A stretch of 64,000 bases of DNA from 2-12-FULL-35-23 sp965196985 (GCA_965196985.1 CBDALO010000204.1:62001-126000), one strand, 5' to 3'; counted from the first letter of the stretch, positions 1-9,282 are shown. Numbers and translations: made by a program. Notes: generated by a model from the sequence alone, not told the origin.

Positions 1-357
1 GTCGACGTTCTAACTATTGTTATAGTAGTATTAGCTTTGTATAGACTACAGTCACTCCCTTCTTATGAAAAACTTCGTCGCCGTGCTTTCTTCTTTAACC
101 TAATTATTTCACTAGCAGTTGGCATTGCAGTTACTTTAATTTTATTATCAATTATCAGTATACCGCTTAACCTCTATGTCAATAATTACTTTGCTGCTCA
201 TAGCCTCCCTATGGCACATGGTCGAAATATAGTTAATGTTATTCTAGTAGATTTCCGATCCTTTGATACTTTAGGTGAGGTTATCGTTGTTGCTATCGCA
301 GGCTTAGGTGTCTACGGATTGCTTAAATTCAACAGTGAAAAAAAGGGACCTCAATGA
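1..357 (+). CDS. mrpA: MrpA/MnhA subunit of Na+/H+ antiporter, 3' end only
   Basis: This frame is open from the first base of the window, so only the last 118 residues are present. The visible part has two hydrophobic segments and the segment GRNIVNVILVDFRSFDTLGE, which is the conserved C-terminal MrpA region. MrpA is a large proton-translocating membrane subunit, related to complex I NuoL, of the multisubunit Na+/H+ antiporter. It overlaps mrpB by 4 bp (ATGA), as do most later junctions, so one translationally coupled operon is likely. The start and the catalytic transmembrane core lie outside the window. Confidence 0.93.
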   Translation, partial: VDVLTIVIVVLALYRLQSLPSYEKLRRRAFFFNLIISLAVGIAVTLILLSIISIPLNLYVNNYFAAHSLPMAHGRNIVNVILVDFRSFDTLGEVIVVAIAGLGVYGLLKFNSEKKGPQ

Positions 358-764
358 ACTCCTTAGTCCTTAGAACTGCAACTAAATTTTTATTAGCACT
401 AATGCTGCTATTTTCTATTTTTATTTTATTTAGAGGTCATAATAAACCTGGTGGTGGATTTATTGCTGGGCTAATCACTGCGAGCGCTTTTGCTTTATAT
501 CTAATGGCACATGGACCAATTGCCTCAAGAAAATTAGTTCTCATTGACTTACATTACTGTATTGCCATTGGTGTTAGCACCGTACTCTTAAGTGGCTTGC
601 TTTCCTTGTTAGAAAAAAAACCTTTCCTAACAGGACTGTGGCACTCCCTTAAATTAGCCAACCTTAAAATAAGTATAGGGACACCTATTTTGTTTGATAT
701 TGGTGTATACATTACCGTCGTATCAGCAATTACAATGATATTATTTGCGCTTGAGGAAAAATAA
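354..764 (+). CDS. mrpB: MrpB/MnhB antiporter subunit
   Basis: A 136-residue, very hydrophobic protein with about four membrane spans. The motif FRGHNKPGGGFIAGL near residues 25-40 is the hallmark of MrpB. It is a small membrane subunit needed to assemble the Mrp Na+/H+ antiporter. It starts inside the mrpA stop and is followed directly by mrpC, consistent with one polycistronic message. Length is normal for the family and no defect is visible. Confidence 0.94.
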   Translation: MNSLVLRTATKFLLALMLLFSIFILFRGHNKPGGGFIAGLITASAFALYLMAHGPIASRKLVLIDLHYCIAIGVSTVLLSGLLSLLEKKPFLTGLWHSLKLANLKISIGTPILFDIGVYITVVSAITMILFALEEK

Positions 765-1133
765 ATGGAAGTGCTACTATGCTGGTTAGTTGGATTACTT
801 TTTACCGTCAGTGTTTACCTGCTATTAAATAAAAATCTCATTCGTGTCTTGTTTGGAATTATTTTAATTAGCAGTAGCATTAACTTGCTTATCTTTATCG
901 TCGGTCGCTTAACTTTCAACGCACCAGCATTTATTGCTAATAAAGTCACTTATGCAGCTATTGCCAACGCGCTACCCCAAGCGCTAATTTTGACCGCACT
1001 TGTAATCGGCTTTGGTGTAGCTACTTATGCACTCATTCTCATCACTCGCACCTGGCAAGAGTTAGGCACCATGAATTCCAATAGAATGCAACTCACTGAA
1101 ACAAAGCCCTCACTTAATGAGGTAGAGTCATGA
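765..1133 (+). CDS. mrpC: MrpC/MnhC antiporter subunit (NuoK-like)
   Basis: A 122-residue protein with three predicted membrane helices, related to complex I NuoK. The segment NALPQALILTALVIGFGV around residues 68-85 is the typical MrpC/NuoK signature. It starts immediately after the mrpB stop and overlaps mrpD by 4 bp. It acts in the inner membrane as part of the cation/proton antiporter; order and spacing are those of canonical mrpABCDEFG operons. Confidence 0.95.
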   Translation: MEVLLCWLVGLLFTVSVYLLLNKNLIRVLFGIILISSSINLLIFIVGRLTFNAPAFIANKVTYAAIANALPQALILTALVIGFGVATYALILITRTWQELGTMNSNRMQLTETKPSLNEVES

Positions 1134-2629
1134 ACTGGATCATTGTTCTACCCATCATTATTCCACTAATTATTGCGGCCTTTGTCTTTACTGCTTGGCA
1201 CTATAGCTATCTACAACGACTTTTTACATTAATTGGCAGCTTCATCAACTTCCTCGTTGCAATTATATTATTAGTAGCAGTATCCCATCATGGCTACTTA
1301 GTCATGCAGGTAGGCAGCTGGCCAGCACCCTTTGGCATTACTTTGGTCGCCGACCTTTTTAGTGCACTAATGGTACTAACAGCTAGCTTTATCGGCTTTT
1401 GTGTGGTTATTTTTTCTTGGGTTGATATTAAAAAAACAGCCATTCGAAAAGGCTTTTATCCCGCCTACTGTATTTTATTAGCAGGGTTATCTGGTGCTTT
1501 TTTAACTGGAGACCTATTTAACCTTTATGTTTGGTTTGAAATTATTCTTATTGCTTCTTTTGTACTGCTTTCGCTAACCGATGGTCACTTACGACTAGAA
1601 GGCGGCGTTAAATATGCTGTATTAAACCTTATCGCCACTTTACTATTGCTAACTTCAATTGCCTTTTTATACGGAATTACAGGCACATTAAATCTTGCCA
1701 GCCTCTCAGAACACCTTGCCCACTCAGACAAAATTGGCCTTATTACAACAATTGCTGTTTTATTTATTATTTCTTTTGGTATCAAAGCTGCTCTTTTTCC
1801 CCTATTTTTCTGGCTGCCAGCTTCATACCATACAACATCCTACTCCGCTTCAGCCATTTTCTCAGGCGTATTAAGCAAAGTAGGTGTCTATGCTCTAATT
1901 CGAGTTTTTACTTTACTTTTCCTACAGAACTTCCATTACATCCATACTTTATTATTATTAATTGTCAATCTCACTTTACTCGCCGGCATTATTGGTGCCA
2001 TTGCACAAATTGAACTACGACGAATTTTATCTTTTACGCTAATTAGTCATATCGGCTTTATGGTTGTAGGGCTGGCAATACTTACTCCCTTAGCACTAGC
2101 CGGCTCAATCTTTTATATTATCCAACATATGCTAATTAAAACTACCCTATTTTTATCAAGTGGCTTTGTACGCTATCACTCCAAACACACAGACATTATT
2201 CGTGCTGGTGGCTATTATGCACACTACCCTTTCTTTTCATTGTTATTTTTTATCGCAGCGTTTTCATTAGCAGGTATGCCACCACTATCGGGCTTTTGGG
2301 CAAAGCTCGCATTAATAAAGGCAAGCTTTGATAGTTCTCATTACATCACTGTGGTCATATTAGTCATTGTAAGTTTCCTAACACTCTTTGTTGTGGCAAG
2401 GGTTTGGCAAAACCTTTTCCTAAAACCCGCTGATAAGGACGAATCAACCATTGTTTTAAACAAGCTCGATACAATAAAAATTCTTCTTCCTATTTGTTTC
2501 CTTACACTTATTATTTTATTAATAGGCCTATTTCCATCCACTTTATTCAATCTAGCTAATCAAGCTTCGGCCCAATTGCTCCATCCGCAACGCTATATTC
2601 ATGCTGTTTTAGGGGGGATTAAATCATGA
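1130..2629 (+). CDS. mrpD: MrpD/MnhD proton-translocating subunit
   Basis: At 499 residues with about 14 membrane segments this is a full-length MrpD, homologous to complex I NuoM/NuoN. Typical sequences include GDLFNLYVWFEI (about residues 125-136), the KAALFPLFFWLP helix (about 219-230) and the SGFWAKL segment. Conserved acidic and lysine residues in these helices carry the proton path in the family. It overlaps mrpC and mrpE by 4 bp. No truncation is seen. Confidence 0.96.
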   Translation: MNWIIVLPIIIPLIIAAFVFTAWHYSYLQRLFTLIGSFINFLVAIILLVAVSHHGYLVMQVGSWPAPFGITLVADLFSALMVLTASFIGFCVVIFSWVDIKKTAIRKGFYPAYCILLAGLSGAFLTGDLFNLYVWFEIILIASFVLLSLTDGHLRLEGGVKYAVLNLIATLLLLTSIAFLYGITGTLNLASLSEHLAHSDKIGLITTIAVLFIISFGIKAALFPLFFWLPASYHTTSYSASAIFSGVLSKVGVYALIRVFTLLFLQNFHYIHTLLLLIVNLTLLAGIIGAIAQIELRRILSFTLISHIGFMVVGLAILTPLALAGSIFYIIQHMLIKTTLFLSSGFVRYHSKHTDIIRAGGYYAHYPFFSLLFFIAAFSLAGMPPLSGFWAKLALIKASFDSSHYITVVILVIVSFLTLFVVARVWQNLFLKPADKDESTIVLNKLDTIKILLPICFLTLIILLIGLFPSTLFNLANQASAQLLHPQRYIHAVLGGIKS

Positions 2630-3099
2630 TGCTATTCTTATTAAATATTGTCTTAGCATTCCTTTGGGCAGCGTTAACTGCTGACTTTCGCGCTGAAAAT
2701 ATTGCTATAGGCTTTATCTTTTCATTTGGAATTTTGGCACTAACCTCAAAAGTCTGGGGAAGCAAACCTTATGCCAAAAAATCCTGGCTTCTTATTAAAT
2801 TTATCGCCTTTATCTTTTGGGAAATTTTAGTTTCCAATTTTCGCGTAGCTTCTGATGTACTGCGTTTACAACTTAAAAATAGGCCAGGAGTAATAGCCAT
2901 ACCCCTTGATGCAAAAACTGATATCGAGATTACCTTAATTGCTAATTTAATTTCGCTAACACCAGGCACGCTAACCCTTGATGTTTCAACTGATAAATCG
3001 CTACTATTTATCCACACAATGTTTACTGATGACATTCAGGGACAACGCGATGCTCTAAAAGCTGATATTGAAAAACGAATCTTGAGGATCTGCGAATGA
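2626..3099 (+). CDS. mrpE: MrpE/MnhE antiporter subunit
   Basis: A 157-residue protein with two or three N-terminal membrane helices and a small soluble C-terminal domain. The region ANLISLTPGTLTLDVSTD (about residues 105-122) is diagnostic for MrpE. Coupled to mrpD and mrpF by 4-bp overlaps. MrpE assists assembly and activity of the Mrp complex; it has no known catalytic residues. Confidence 0.95.
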   Translation: MMLFLLNIVLAFLWAALTADFRAENIAIGFIFSFGILALTSKVWGSKPYAKKSWLLIKFIAFIFWEILVSNFRVASDVLRLQLKNRPGVIAIPLDAKTDIEITLIANLISLTPGTLTLDVSTDKSLLFIHTMFTDDIQGQRDALKADIEKRILRICE

Positions 3100-3386
3100 G
3101 TGAATTTCTTCATGCCTGCGTGGTTATTAGCCTTATCTTATTATCACTATCAACCCTAGCTGTCTTTATCCGCCTATTAATAGGACCTAGCCTACCTGAT
3201 AGAGTTGCTTCAATTGATGTTATTGCCATGCTGGTTATTTGCTTTATCGCCATCTTTTCTTTAACCACACATCATTCAATTTACTTAGACATCGTTATTG
3301 CACTGGCACTTATCTCCTTTGTAGGAACTGTCGCTTTTGCTCAATTCATTGAGTTTCAACTCAGCCATGATAAGGACGAGAAATGA
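3096..3386 (+). CDS. mrpF: MrpF/MnhF antiporter subunit
   Basis: A 96-residue protein with three predicted membrane helices. RLLIGPSLPDRVASIDVIA (residues 25-43) is the conserved MrpF motif around the functionally important Pro/Asp pair. It overlaps mrpE and mrpG by 4 bp. The protein is a small subunit of the inner-membrane Na+/H+ antiporter, of normal length. Confidence 0.95.
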   Translation: MSEFLHACVVISLILLSLSTLAVFIRLLIGPSLPDRVASIDVIAMLVICFIAIFSLTTHHSIYLDIVIALALISFVGTVAFAQFIEFQLSHDKDEK

Positions 3387-3730
3387 TTGATTTTATTTGT
3401 GGGGTGCTAATTTTAGTTGGAGCTTTGTTTAGTTTTGTGGCAGGGCTTGGCATGTTGCGAATGCCAGATCTACTTATGCGTATGCATGCTGGCACTAAAG
3501 CTGGAACACTTGGCGTTGGTCTAATATTAATTGCCGATGCAGTTAACTTTGGCACCATTAGTGCAATCACCAAAGCTATTATTGCTATCCTATTTCTATT
3601 TATCACTATTCCAATTGGCGCACATATGCTTGGTCGCGCAGCTTATTTTATTAAAATTCCATTATGGAAAAAAACCGTTATTGATGAGCTACGTAATCAT
3701 TATGATCAAGAGACTCACGAATTAAATTAA
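3383..3730 (+). CDS. mrpG: MrpG/MnhG antiporter subunit
   Basis: A 115-residue protein with three hydrophobic helices and the MrpG-typical segment LGMLRMPDLLMRMHAGTKAG (about residues 22-41). It is the last gene of the mrp operon. About 180 bp of non-coding sequence follow before transposon remnants begin, so this is the boundary between the antiporter operon and the mobile region. Confidence 0.95.
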   Translation: MIDFICGVLILVGALFSFVAGLGMLRMPDLLMRMHAGTKAGTLGVGLILIADAVNFGTISAITKAIIAILFLFITIPIGAHMLGRAAYFIKIPLWKKTVIDELRNHYDQETHELN

Positions 3731-3909
3731 AATAACCGTTTGCCTCTCTGGATTCTTAATCTTCCGAATTGCGATTTATGTCACCCATGTTTCACTTTTC
3801 AAGGTATTAAAACCTCGTGCCTTAGCCCCCTCGAATAACCCTCTGTAACGTCCCACAATAATTTAGAGAAACCATCTCAACCTATTTTGCGTGAGATGGT
3901 GTCAAATAG

Positions 3910-4269
3910 TTAACCTTTTAGCTCATGAATTGCCTGATTAATGACATCATCCGGTATATGGTTTAAATTCATATTAGCGGCGATTAGCAACGCATGTCGC
4001 ATGAGCCTATCAACATAACGTTTTGTGGCCATGTGTACTGCACGAATACCTGTTTCAGTGAATAAGCTGCTGCTCATTCCTGCCTTCTCAAAAGCAGCGT
4101 GAATAATGCTCTCAAAATCCCTGCTATCTTCAATTGCATGCCACCTAATAAAGCACTGAATTCTAGAGTTGATAGGTTCATAGGCTGGTCTCTGCAATGT
4201 TGCTAGAAGTGATGGGAGTCCACATAAGATAATCGTCATGACGTCTTTGCTGTCAAAACTGAAATTAAG
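3910..4269 (-). pseudogene. C-terminal fragment of a transposon AAA ATPase (TniB/ExeA-like)
   Basis: On the minus strand the frame is open from the IS5 edge at about 4270 to a stop at 3910, giving about 118 residues. The segment NFSFDSKDVMTIILCGLPSL followed by L..P.YEPINSRI resembles the sensor region of ExeA/TniB-type AAA ATPases that partner DDE transposases. The Walker A and B parts are missing. The matching transposase lies upstream on the same strand (6937-8274), separated by the IS5 and IS110 insertions. The N-terminal half was probably lost in those events. The start codon offered by the sequence (4239) is internal to the old gene. Confidence 0.6.
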
Positions 4270-4270
4270 A

Positions 4271-5640
4271 GACCTTCTGCGTAACTAAGGGCAGTTCTAG
4301 AAACTAGCTAAAATTTGCTTATAATTGCCTGATTAATAATCATTCATGGAAAGGCATATGCTATTAAGCTATCAGCAACTCAGTAACCGCCCGCGTATTT
4401 TTAAAAAGTTAACTGGTTTGACCCTTGATGATTTTGAAACGATACACCAACAAGTGAAGTCATCACTTGATGATGAGTTTAGTAAGCTGGGAAGGCGCCC
4501 GAAACTCACCACGCACCATGATCGCCTTTTGCTTCTCATGATGTACTATCGCACTTATGTAACACATGAATTCTTAGGTTACTTTGTTGGTTTGGATGAC
4601 AGTAATGTCTGCCGCTTATTTAAACGCTTAGAACCCTTAGTGGCCAAGCATATTCACTAGCTAAAATTTGACTTAGAATTGCCTGATTACAGAATCATGC
4701 ATGGTTTGCGCATATGCTATTAATGGATATAACGGAGCAGCCTCATTCAGCGCCCGCGTATTTTTAAAAAGTTAACTGGTTTGACCACGTAAAGATTATT
4801 GATTCTGGTACACCAACAAGAAAAGACATCACTCAAAAGGTGGAGTTTAGCAAGCTGAGTAGGCATCCGGAAAAATAATCAACGTCTCTCAAACAATCGC
4901 CTGGGAGGGTCTCATGATATTAAGATCCGACAACGTATGCAGCCCACTGCCACCATTCTTAGAAAACTTTGCTGATCTAGGATGACCAAGGAATTCAACA
5001 TACTGACCCCTTGGTTAACTTACGCTCATAAAAACCCTTAAAGGCCAAGCAAATTAACTACTCAACAAAAAGAGGATAACCGTAATCACAGCAAGATGCG
5101 GTTTGCGCTATATTAAGGGTTGTAACGGAGCAGCCTATTCAGCGCCCCAAAAAGAAGAAGCCACGTAAAGATTATTATTCTGGTAAAAAGAAAAGACATA
5201 CTCAAAAGGTGGAGATAGCAATGAGTACATCCGGAAAAATAATCAACGTCTCTCAAACAATGCCTGGGAGGGTTCATGATATTAAGATCCGACAACGTGG
5301 CAGCCCACTGCCACCAGCAGAAAAATATGCTGATCTAGGATACCAAGGAATTCAACATACTGACCCCTTGGTTAACTTACCTCATAAAAAGCCCAAAGGC
5401 GGCAAATTAACTACTCAACAAAAAGAGGATAACCGTAATCACAGCAAGATCCGTATTAGGGTTGAACATCAATTCTCAAAATTTAAAAAATTCCGCATTC
5501 TTGGGGAGGTGTATAGGAATTTTCGCAGAAAACACAATATGAGATTTAATATTATTGCTGGGATTCTCAATCTTCAAGCCGGATTCTAAAACTACAAACG
5601 AGCATAAGCTCGCCCAGTATTTAGTTTCGCAGAAGGTCTA
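4271..5640 (+). mobile_element. IS5-family element, scrambled copy
   Basis: The ends are AGACCTTCTGCG (4271) and its inverse ending at 5640, the same terminal repeats as the intact 960-bp copy at 32806-33765. This copy is about 1.37 kb, some 410 bp too long. The excess lies between 4660 and 5115 and is an interleaved mixture of blocks from the 5' and 3' parts of the same element. It sits at the junction between the ATPase fragment and the IS110 leader. No clear target duplication is seen. Confidence 0.75.
4346..5589 (+). pseudogene. IS5-family transposase, broken and internally scrambled
   Basis: Residues 1-104 (4346-4657) are identical to the N-terminal HTH part of the intact transposase at 32856-33689. 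The frame then stops where KHIHIKKD should continue. After the scrambled stretch, the catalytic half (VEIAMSTSGK to NLQAGF, to 5589) is again intact, including DLGYQG and RVEHQFSKF. No single frame joins the two halves, so the gene cannot make an active transposase. The middle could be an assembly artefact (see findings). Confidence 0.8.
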
Positions 5641-5744
5641 ATAATGTTTGATTTACCCAATGGATCAAATTTCAAGCCAAAATGTTGAAGATACATCTTA
5701 CTCATCCTTGTATCTTAAATAACTGTAGAGATATGACAATATTG

Positions 5745-5935
5745 CTACAATCCCAAGGATGCTTGGGTAGGCGGAAGGTGAAGCCGTGTTCGTCCTTAGG
5801 ATTTAATCCTGTTGAGGAGATTTAGCTCCCTTCCACCCTCATAAGTTCATGAGATCGAACGGTATCTTAGGCCATTGTGAGCCTGTATTTGCAAGGTTGA
5901 TCCGAACTATGATTTCCCAAGTTTGTTAGTGTAAT
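5745..5935 (+). ncRNA. Candidate IS110 bridge RNA (leader upstream of the transposase)
   Basis: The non-coding leader holds several short perfect stems in series: CCCAAG/CTTGGG at 5752-5767, AGGAT/ATCCT at 5798-5810 and CTCAT/ATGAG at 5838-5853. It is G+C-richer than its surroundings and lies directly upstream of an IS110-group transposase. Established work on IS110 elements places the guide (bridge) RNA in this long left end. The exact ends and the target- and donor-binding loops cannot be assigned from one copy. The assignment is inference from position and structure. Confidence 0.5.
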
Positions 5936-5957
5936 AAAATTTAAGAGGCTCTAGCAA

Positions 5958-6908
5958 ATGAAAAAAAATTGTGTTGGTATTGATATTGCAAAATCTGATT
6001 TTGTTGCTGCTATCACCACTAGCGGAAAAGATCACGTTAAACATTTTAATAATAATCCTGAGGGCTTTTCTGAGTTATTAGAATGGACGCAATCTTTATC
6101 TGATCAGTCACTTCATTTTTGCATGGAATCAACAGGTAAATACGGTAATGCATTGGCTCTTTATTTACATAGTGAGAAGTGTGATGTCAGTATAATTAAT
6201 CCTGCACGAATAAAGTTTTTTATGAAAGGACAGCTAATACGAAACAAGACCGACAAGGCCGATGCGGTCAGTATTAAGGACTATTCAAATCATTTTACTC
6301 CAACGCTATGGCAGCCTTTGCCAGCTAATATAGAGGCTCTAAGAGCTTTGATACAGAGATCTGAAGTATTAACCTCCCAAGTCAGCAATGAACAAAACAG
6401 GCTGGAGCTAGCGGAAGAAACAATTATTAGCTCTATACAAAATCATATCGATTATATGGAAAAAGAAATTTTACGACTGCAGGAAGAAATTAGTAAGCTG
6501 ATCGCGAGTGATGATGATCTGAAGAATAACACAGAGCTGCTTAAAAGCATCCCAGGCATTGGTGATAAAACCGCTCAAACACTAACTGCTTTTTTTAATA
6601 ATATTGAAAGATTTTCTGGCGCAAAACAATTGGCTGCTCATATTGGTTTAAATCCCAGCCAGTCACAATCAGGCACTTCATTGAATTCATCACGGCTCTC
6701 AAAGGTTGGTAGTGCTTGGTTGCGAAAGGCGCTTTACATGCCGGCATTAGTGGCTATAAGGCATAATCCTATTTTGAAGAAATTTTATGAAAAGCTGCTC
6801 AAAAAAGGCAAGCCAAAGAAGCTAGCCATTTGTGCTGTTATGAGAAAAATGGTGCATATGATTTATGGCATCCTAAAAACACAGCAGCCATTTTCAGCGG
6901 ATGCCTAG
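5958..6908 (+). CDS. IS110-family DEDD transposase
   Basis: A 316-residue protein. The N-terminal RuvC-like domain shows GIDIAKSDF (Asp at residue 8), MESTGKYG and NKTDKADA, the DEDD catalytic set of IS110 recombinases. After a coiled-coil stretch (about 150-195) the Tnp_IS110 C-terminal domain follows, with LKSIPGIGDKTAQTL and HIGLNPSQSQSG, including the serine region used for strand exchange in this family. Full length with no stop, so it looks active. The start ATG is preceded by a purine-rich stretch and the structured leader. Confidence 0.9.
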   Translation: MKKNCVGIDIAKSDFVAAITTSGKDHVKHFNNNPEGFSELLEWTQSLSDQSLHFCMESTGKYGNALALYLHSEKCDVSIINPARIKFFMKGQLIRNKTDKADAVSIKDYSNHFTPTLWQPLPANIEALRALIQRSEVLTSQVSNEQNRLELAEETIISSIQNHIDYMEKEILRLQEEISKLIASDDDLKNNTELLKSIPGIGDKTAQTLTAFFNNIERFSGAKQLAAHIGLNPSQSQSGTSLNSSRLSKVGSAWLRKALYMPALVAIRHNPILKKFYEKLLKKGKPKKLAICAVMRKMVHMIYGILKTQQPFSADA

Positions 6909-6936
6909 TAAAAATTTTACAATTTATTGTTGACGT

Positions 6937-8274
6937 TTATGACGGTATCTCCTCAGTGATATCCAAATCCTCTTTAACTTGGTTATAAACAATCTCAACT
7001 AGCGAGGTTTTTCTTGCTGGTTGTTCCGGCATCTGAGGTCTAGCTCGGGTTCTAGAAAGGTTGTTATGTTTGTCCAGCTCTCCCACTGCACCAAGGTATT
7101 GATATTCCAATGATTCGACGTGACGGGCGGAGTCACTATGCGGATCAACCACTAAATAAACCTCTTGTTGAGCCAGTTCAAATGGAACTTCAAAGAGTCG
7201 ATTATTCCAGCTTACCGTGCCATCCTTCCTGACTCGGCGCTTAATGCGATGCAGGAAGTAATCATCTAGCTTATCGGCCAAACAACCTAACGGCTGAATT
7301 TTAGTGAGGTCTTGCTGATAGCGTTGTAACGGGGTCATCTTGTCAGGCAGGGCGCTTTGCGAGGCTTGATGATAAACACGCTCAACCCAAGCCCAAAATC
7401 GATCATTCAGCGCATTGAAACTATGAATGGAATCCAGGTTGCATTCAGCTAGGAATTGCTCGCGTACTGTTCTATGCCAACGCTCTAGTTTGCCTTTGCT
7501 TTGCGGTTCATAGGGCCTGCCGTAAATCAATTGAATTTTCAAACGAGCACAAATGGTTTGCAACGTTTTAGCACGGTAGGCAGGGCCGTTGTCAATGATG
7601 AGCTTAACAGGAAGCCCACGTTTGAGTAATGCCTCTTTCAACACATGCTCAATAGTAATGGCACTCTCATCAGTACAAAATTTACTGTGACAGACCAACC
7701 TTGAGGCATCATCAAAAATACTCACCAAATAGCTTTTAACTCTTCTTTGGCCATCGTAAATCGTTGGACCATGCATGACATCGCCATACCAAATATCACA
7801 AGCTGTGAGCGCCTCAAATGAGCGGCGCTCAATTTGGTTAGAAGGTGTGACTGTTCTTTTAGACAGGCCGTGTTTTACTAATAAGCGGTGAACTGTTGCG
7901 TGAGATAATTCACCTCGTGCTACCTTCCCTTGAGTTTCTAAGAGTTTAATCACGGTCGGAATTGATCTTGAAGGGCTTTCCTGTTTAGTGGAAATAATTA
8001 ACTCTTGTAGCTCTGGATTGATGTGACACTGGCCTTTGTCTCGTCGAGTTTTAGGAACTAATCCATCAATACCCTGCTTTAACCAGGCGTAATACCAATT
8101 CTCAATTGTTTTAGCACTGAGGTGAACACGCTTACTACCTGGAATGTTGTAGGTTTGCTGGGACAACCTTTTAATAATGCTCTTGAGCTCACCATGCTCA
8201 AAACTATTTCGGCTACATAGCTCACCTAAAACACTTAGGCGAAACAGTGCTGTTGGGTGAATGGGCTTGGTCAT
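6937..8274 (-). CDS. DDE transposase of a three-gene transposon (TniA/IS481-like)
   Basis: The ATG at 8274 is chosen because AGGAA precedes it and the N-terminal HTH begins there (MTKPIHPTALF). The product is about 445 residues: an N-terminal HTH with KTIENWYYAWLKQGIDGL, an integrase core with CDIWYGDVMHG, LIIDNGPAYRAK and PQSKGKLERWHRTVREQF (the D, D and E residues), and a C-terminal Mu-type beta-barrel (KRRVRKDGTVSWNNRLFEVP). Related elements carry a zinc-finger/HTH gene upstream and an AAA ATPase downstream. Here the first is frameshifted and the second reduced to a fragment, so the element is probably immobile. Confidence 0.8.
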   Translation of the reverse strand: MTKPIHPTALFRLSVLGELCSRNSFEHGELKSIIKRLSQQTYNIPGSKRVHLSAKTIENWYYAWLKQGIDGLVPKTRRDKGQCHINPELQELIISTKQESPSRSIPTVIKLLETQGKVARGELSHATVHRLLVKHGLSKRTVTPSNQIERRSFEALTACDIWYGDVMHGPTIYDGQRRVKSYLVSIFDDASRLVCHSKFCTDESAITIEHVLKEALLKRGLPVKLIIDNGPAYRAKTLQTICARLKIQLIYGRPYEPQSKGKLERWHRTVREQFLAECNLDSIHSFNALNDRFWAWVERVYHQASQSALPDKMTPLQRYQQDLTKIQPLGCLADKLDDYFLHRIKRRVRKDGTVSWNNRLFEVPFELAQQEVYLVVDPHSDSARHVESLEYQYLGAVGELDKHNNLSRTRARPQMPEQPARKTSLVEIVYNQVKEDLDITEEIPS

Positions 8275-8408
8275 TTTGCAATTCCTGTGTGATTTAACTA
8301 CTTGCAATGAGTTAATCACAACTTGAGTTGAGAATGCTACGCTCAAACTGTGTGGGGTCGTGAGGTTTACAGAAAATATCCATCTCAACTTTTTTTCACG
8401 TTAATTAA

Positions 8409-8965
8409 TTATGGGATGCTCACTCCTGTGTTGTTAAGAAAAAGCATGATGCTCGATAAATCATGCTCACCAAGGCAGGCCAACCAAAACGCTTGTGGAT
8501 CACTATGTCGCCCAAGCTGTAACCACAACGGATGTGCTTTGATATGGAAGGAGTAATCAACGAAGTGGTCAACCAACCAGTGAAACCACCTAGCAACGGT
8601 GTGTCGACTAACACCTTGCTCCTGACCTGATGAGCTAATACTTTTCCCAGGAGCACGCTCATTAACACTGCCTGCTGAACTGACCAGCAATACCAACGCT
8701 TTGGAGAAAGTATCTCAGGTAGGGTTGAACAAGTACGTTTACATTGATGACAATAAAATCTCAAAACAGGGGTGGGATTTAAAGAGCGTCCTTTACCTGG
8801 GTTCCTATCTGGTTTTCGATCATATGATCCATGTGACCATAGTCCACCTGCACCGCAATGGCTGCACTGCTCTGGCCTTAGTAGCTCTGGATTTTTTTTC
8901 AGCAGGATCAGGTAATCACTCAGGCTTTTAATCGCTTTTATGATTCTGCGCATGACTAATTTCAC
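8409..8965 (-). pseudogene. Zinc-ribbon/HTH transposon protein (DUF6431-like), frameshifted
   Basis: The first frame starts at GTG 8965 (or ATG 8953) and reads a zinc-ribbon with CSHCGAGGLWSHGSY and CHQCKRTC. It continues through the WSVQQAVLMSVLLGK helix and then loses sense. At the GGGAAAAG run near 8645 the reading continues in another frame as an HTH (QGVSRHTVARWFHWL), ending at 8409. One frameshift in a homopolymer therefore splits an otherwise complete gene of about 185 codons. It lies just upstream of the DDE transposase on the same strand, as in related transposons. The family name is from memory and tentative. Confidence 0.65.
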
Positions 8966-9033
8966 TATAGTTTTTATATCAAGTTATTTTACCTTGATAG
9001 GTTACTAAAAACCTTGTTTATTATGAGATAAAA

Positions 9034-9282
9034 CTAGCTCAATTCCCCTAAATAAAGATAGACGTAACAACCCGCTAACGGATTGCGAAAACCCAATTGC
9101 GTGGTTTGTTCACGGTCGCGTTGGGTTAATTGTGCTAGTACCGCTTGATACCCGTCTTCATGCCAATGCACGACATTAATCACTAACGCAATCACAATCC
9201 CCCACCCCATCGCCCGACACGTTGTCCAGCAAAAACCAAAAAAGCCTCTGGCGCGTTGTTTGATTTCAGGCACGTCATTCAT
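9034..9282 (-). pseudogene. ICE membrane protein (TIGR03747-like), C-terminally truncated
   Basis: The ATG at 9282 overlaps the stop of the preceding gene by 4 bp. About 82 residues are present, with a membrane helix (MGWGIVIALVINVVHWHEDG) like the N-terminus of the PFL_4697/TIGR03747 family of integrating conjugative elements. Those proteins are usually over 200 residues, so this copy is cut. The break coincides with the transposon region ending near 9030. The family call rests on gene order plus the N-terminal pattern. Confidence 0.55.

Larger units (their letters stand above)
5641..6936 (+). mobile_element. IS110-family insertion sequence
   Basis: Defined by the transposase at 5958-6908 and the roughly 300-bp structured non-coding leader before it. 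IS110 elements lack terminal inverted repeats, so the borders cannot be fixed by eye. The left border is put at the end of the IS5 copy and the right border just before the stop of the minus-strand DDE transposase. The element separates that transposase from its expected AAA ATPase partner. Confidence 0.55.

Noticed and set aside
3731..3909. tRNA or attachment site at the border of the mrp operon
   Set aside because: No cloverleaf, no 3' CCA-type end and no direct repeat partner were found; only non-coding sequence.
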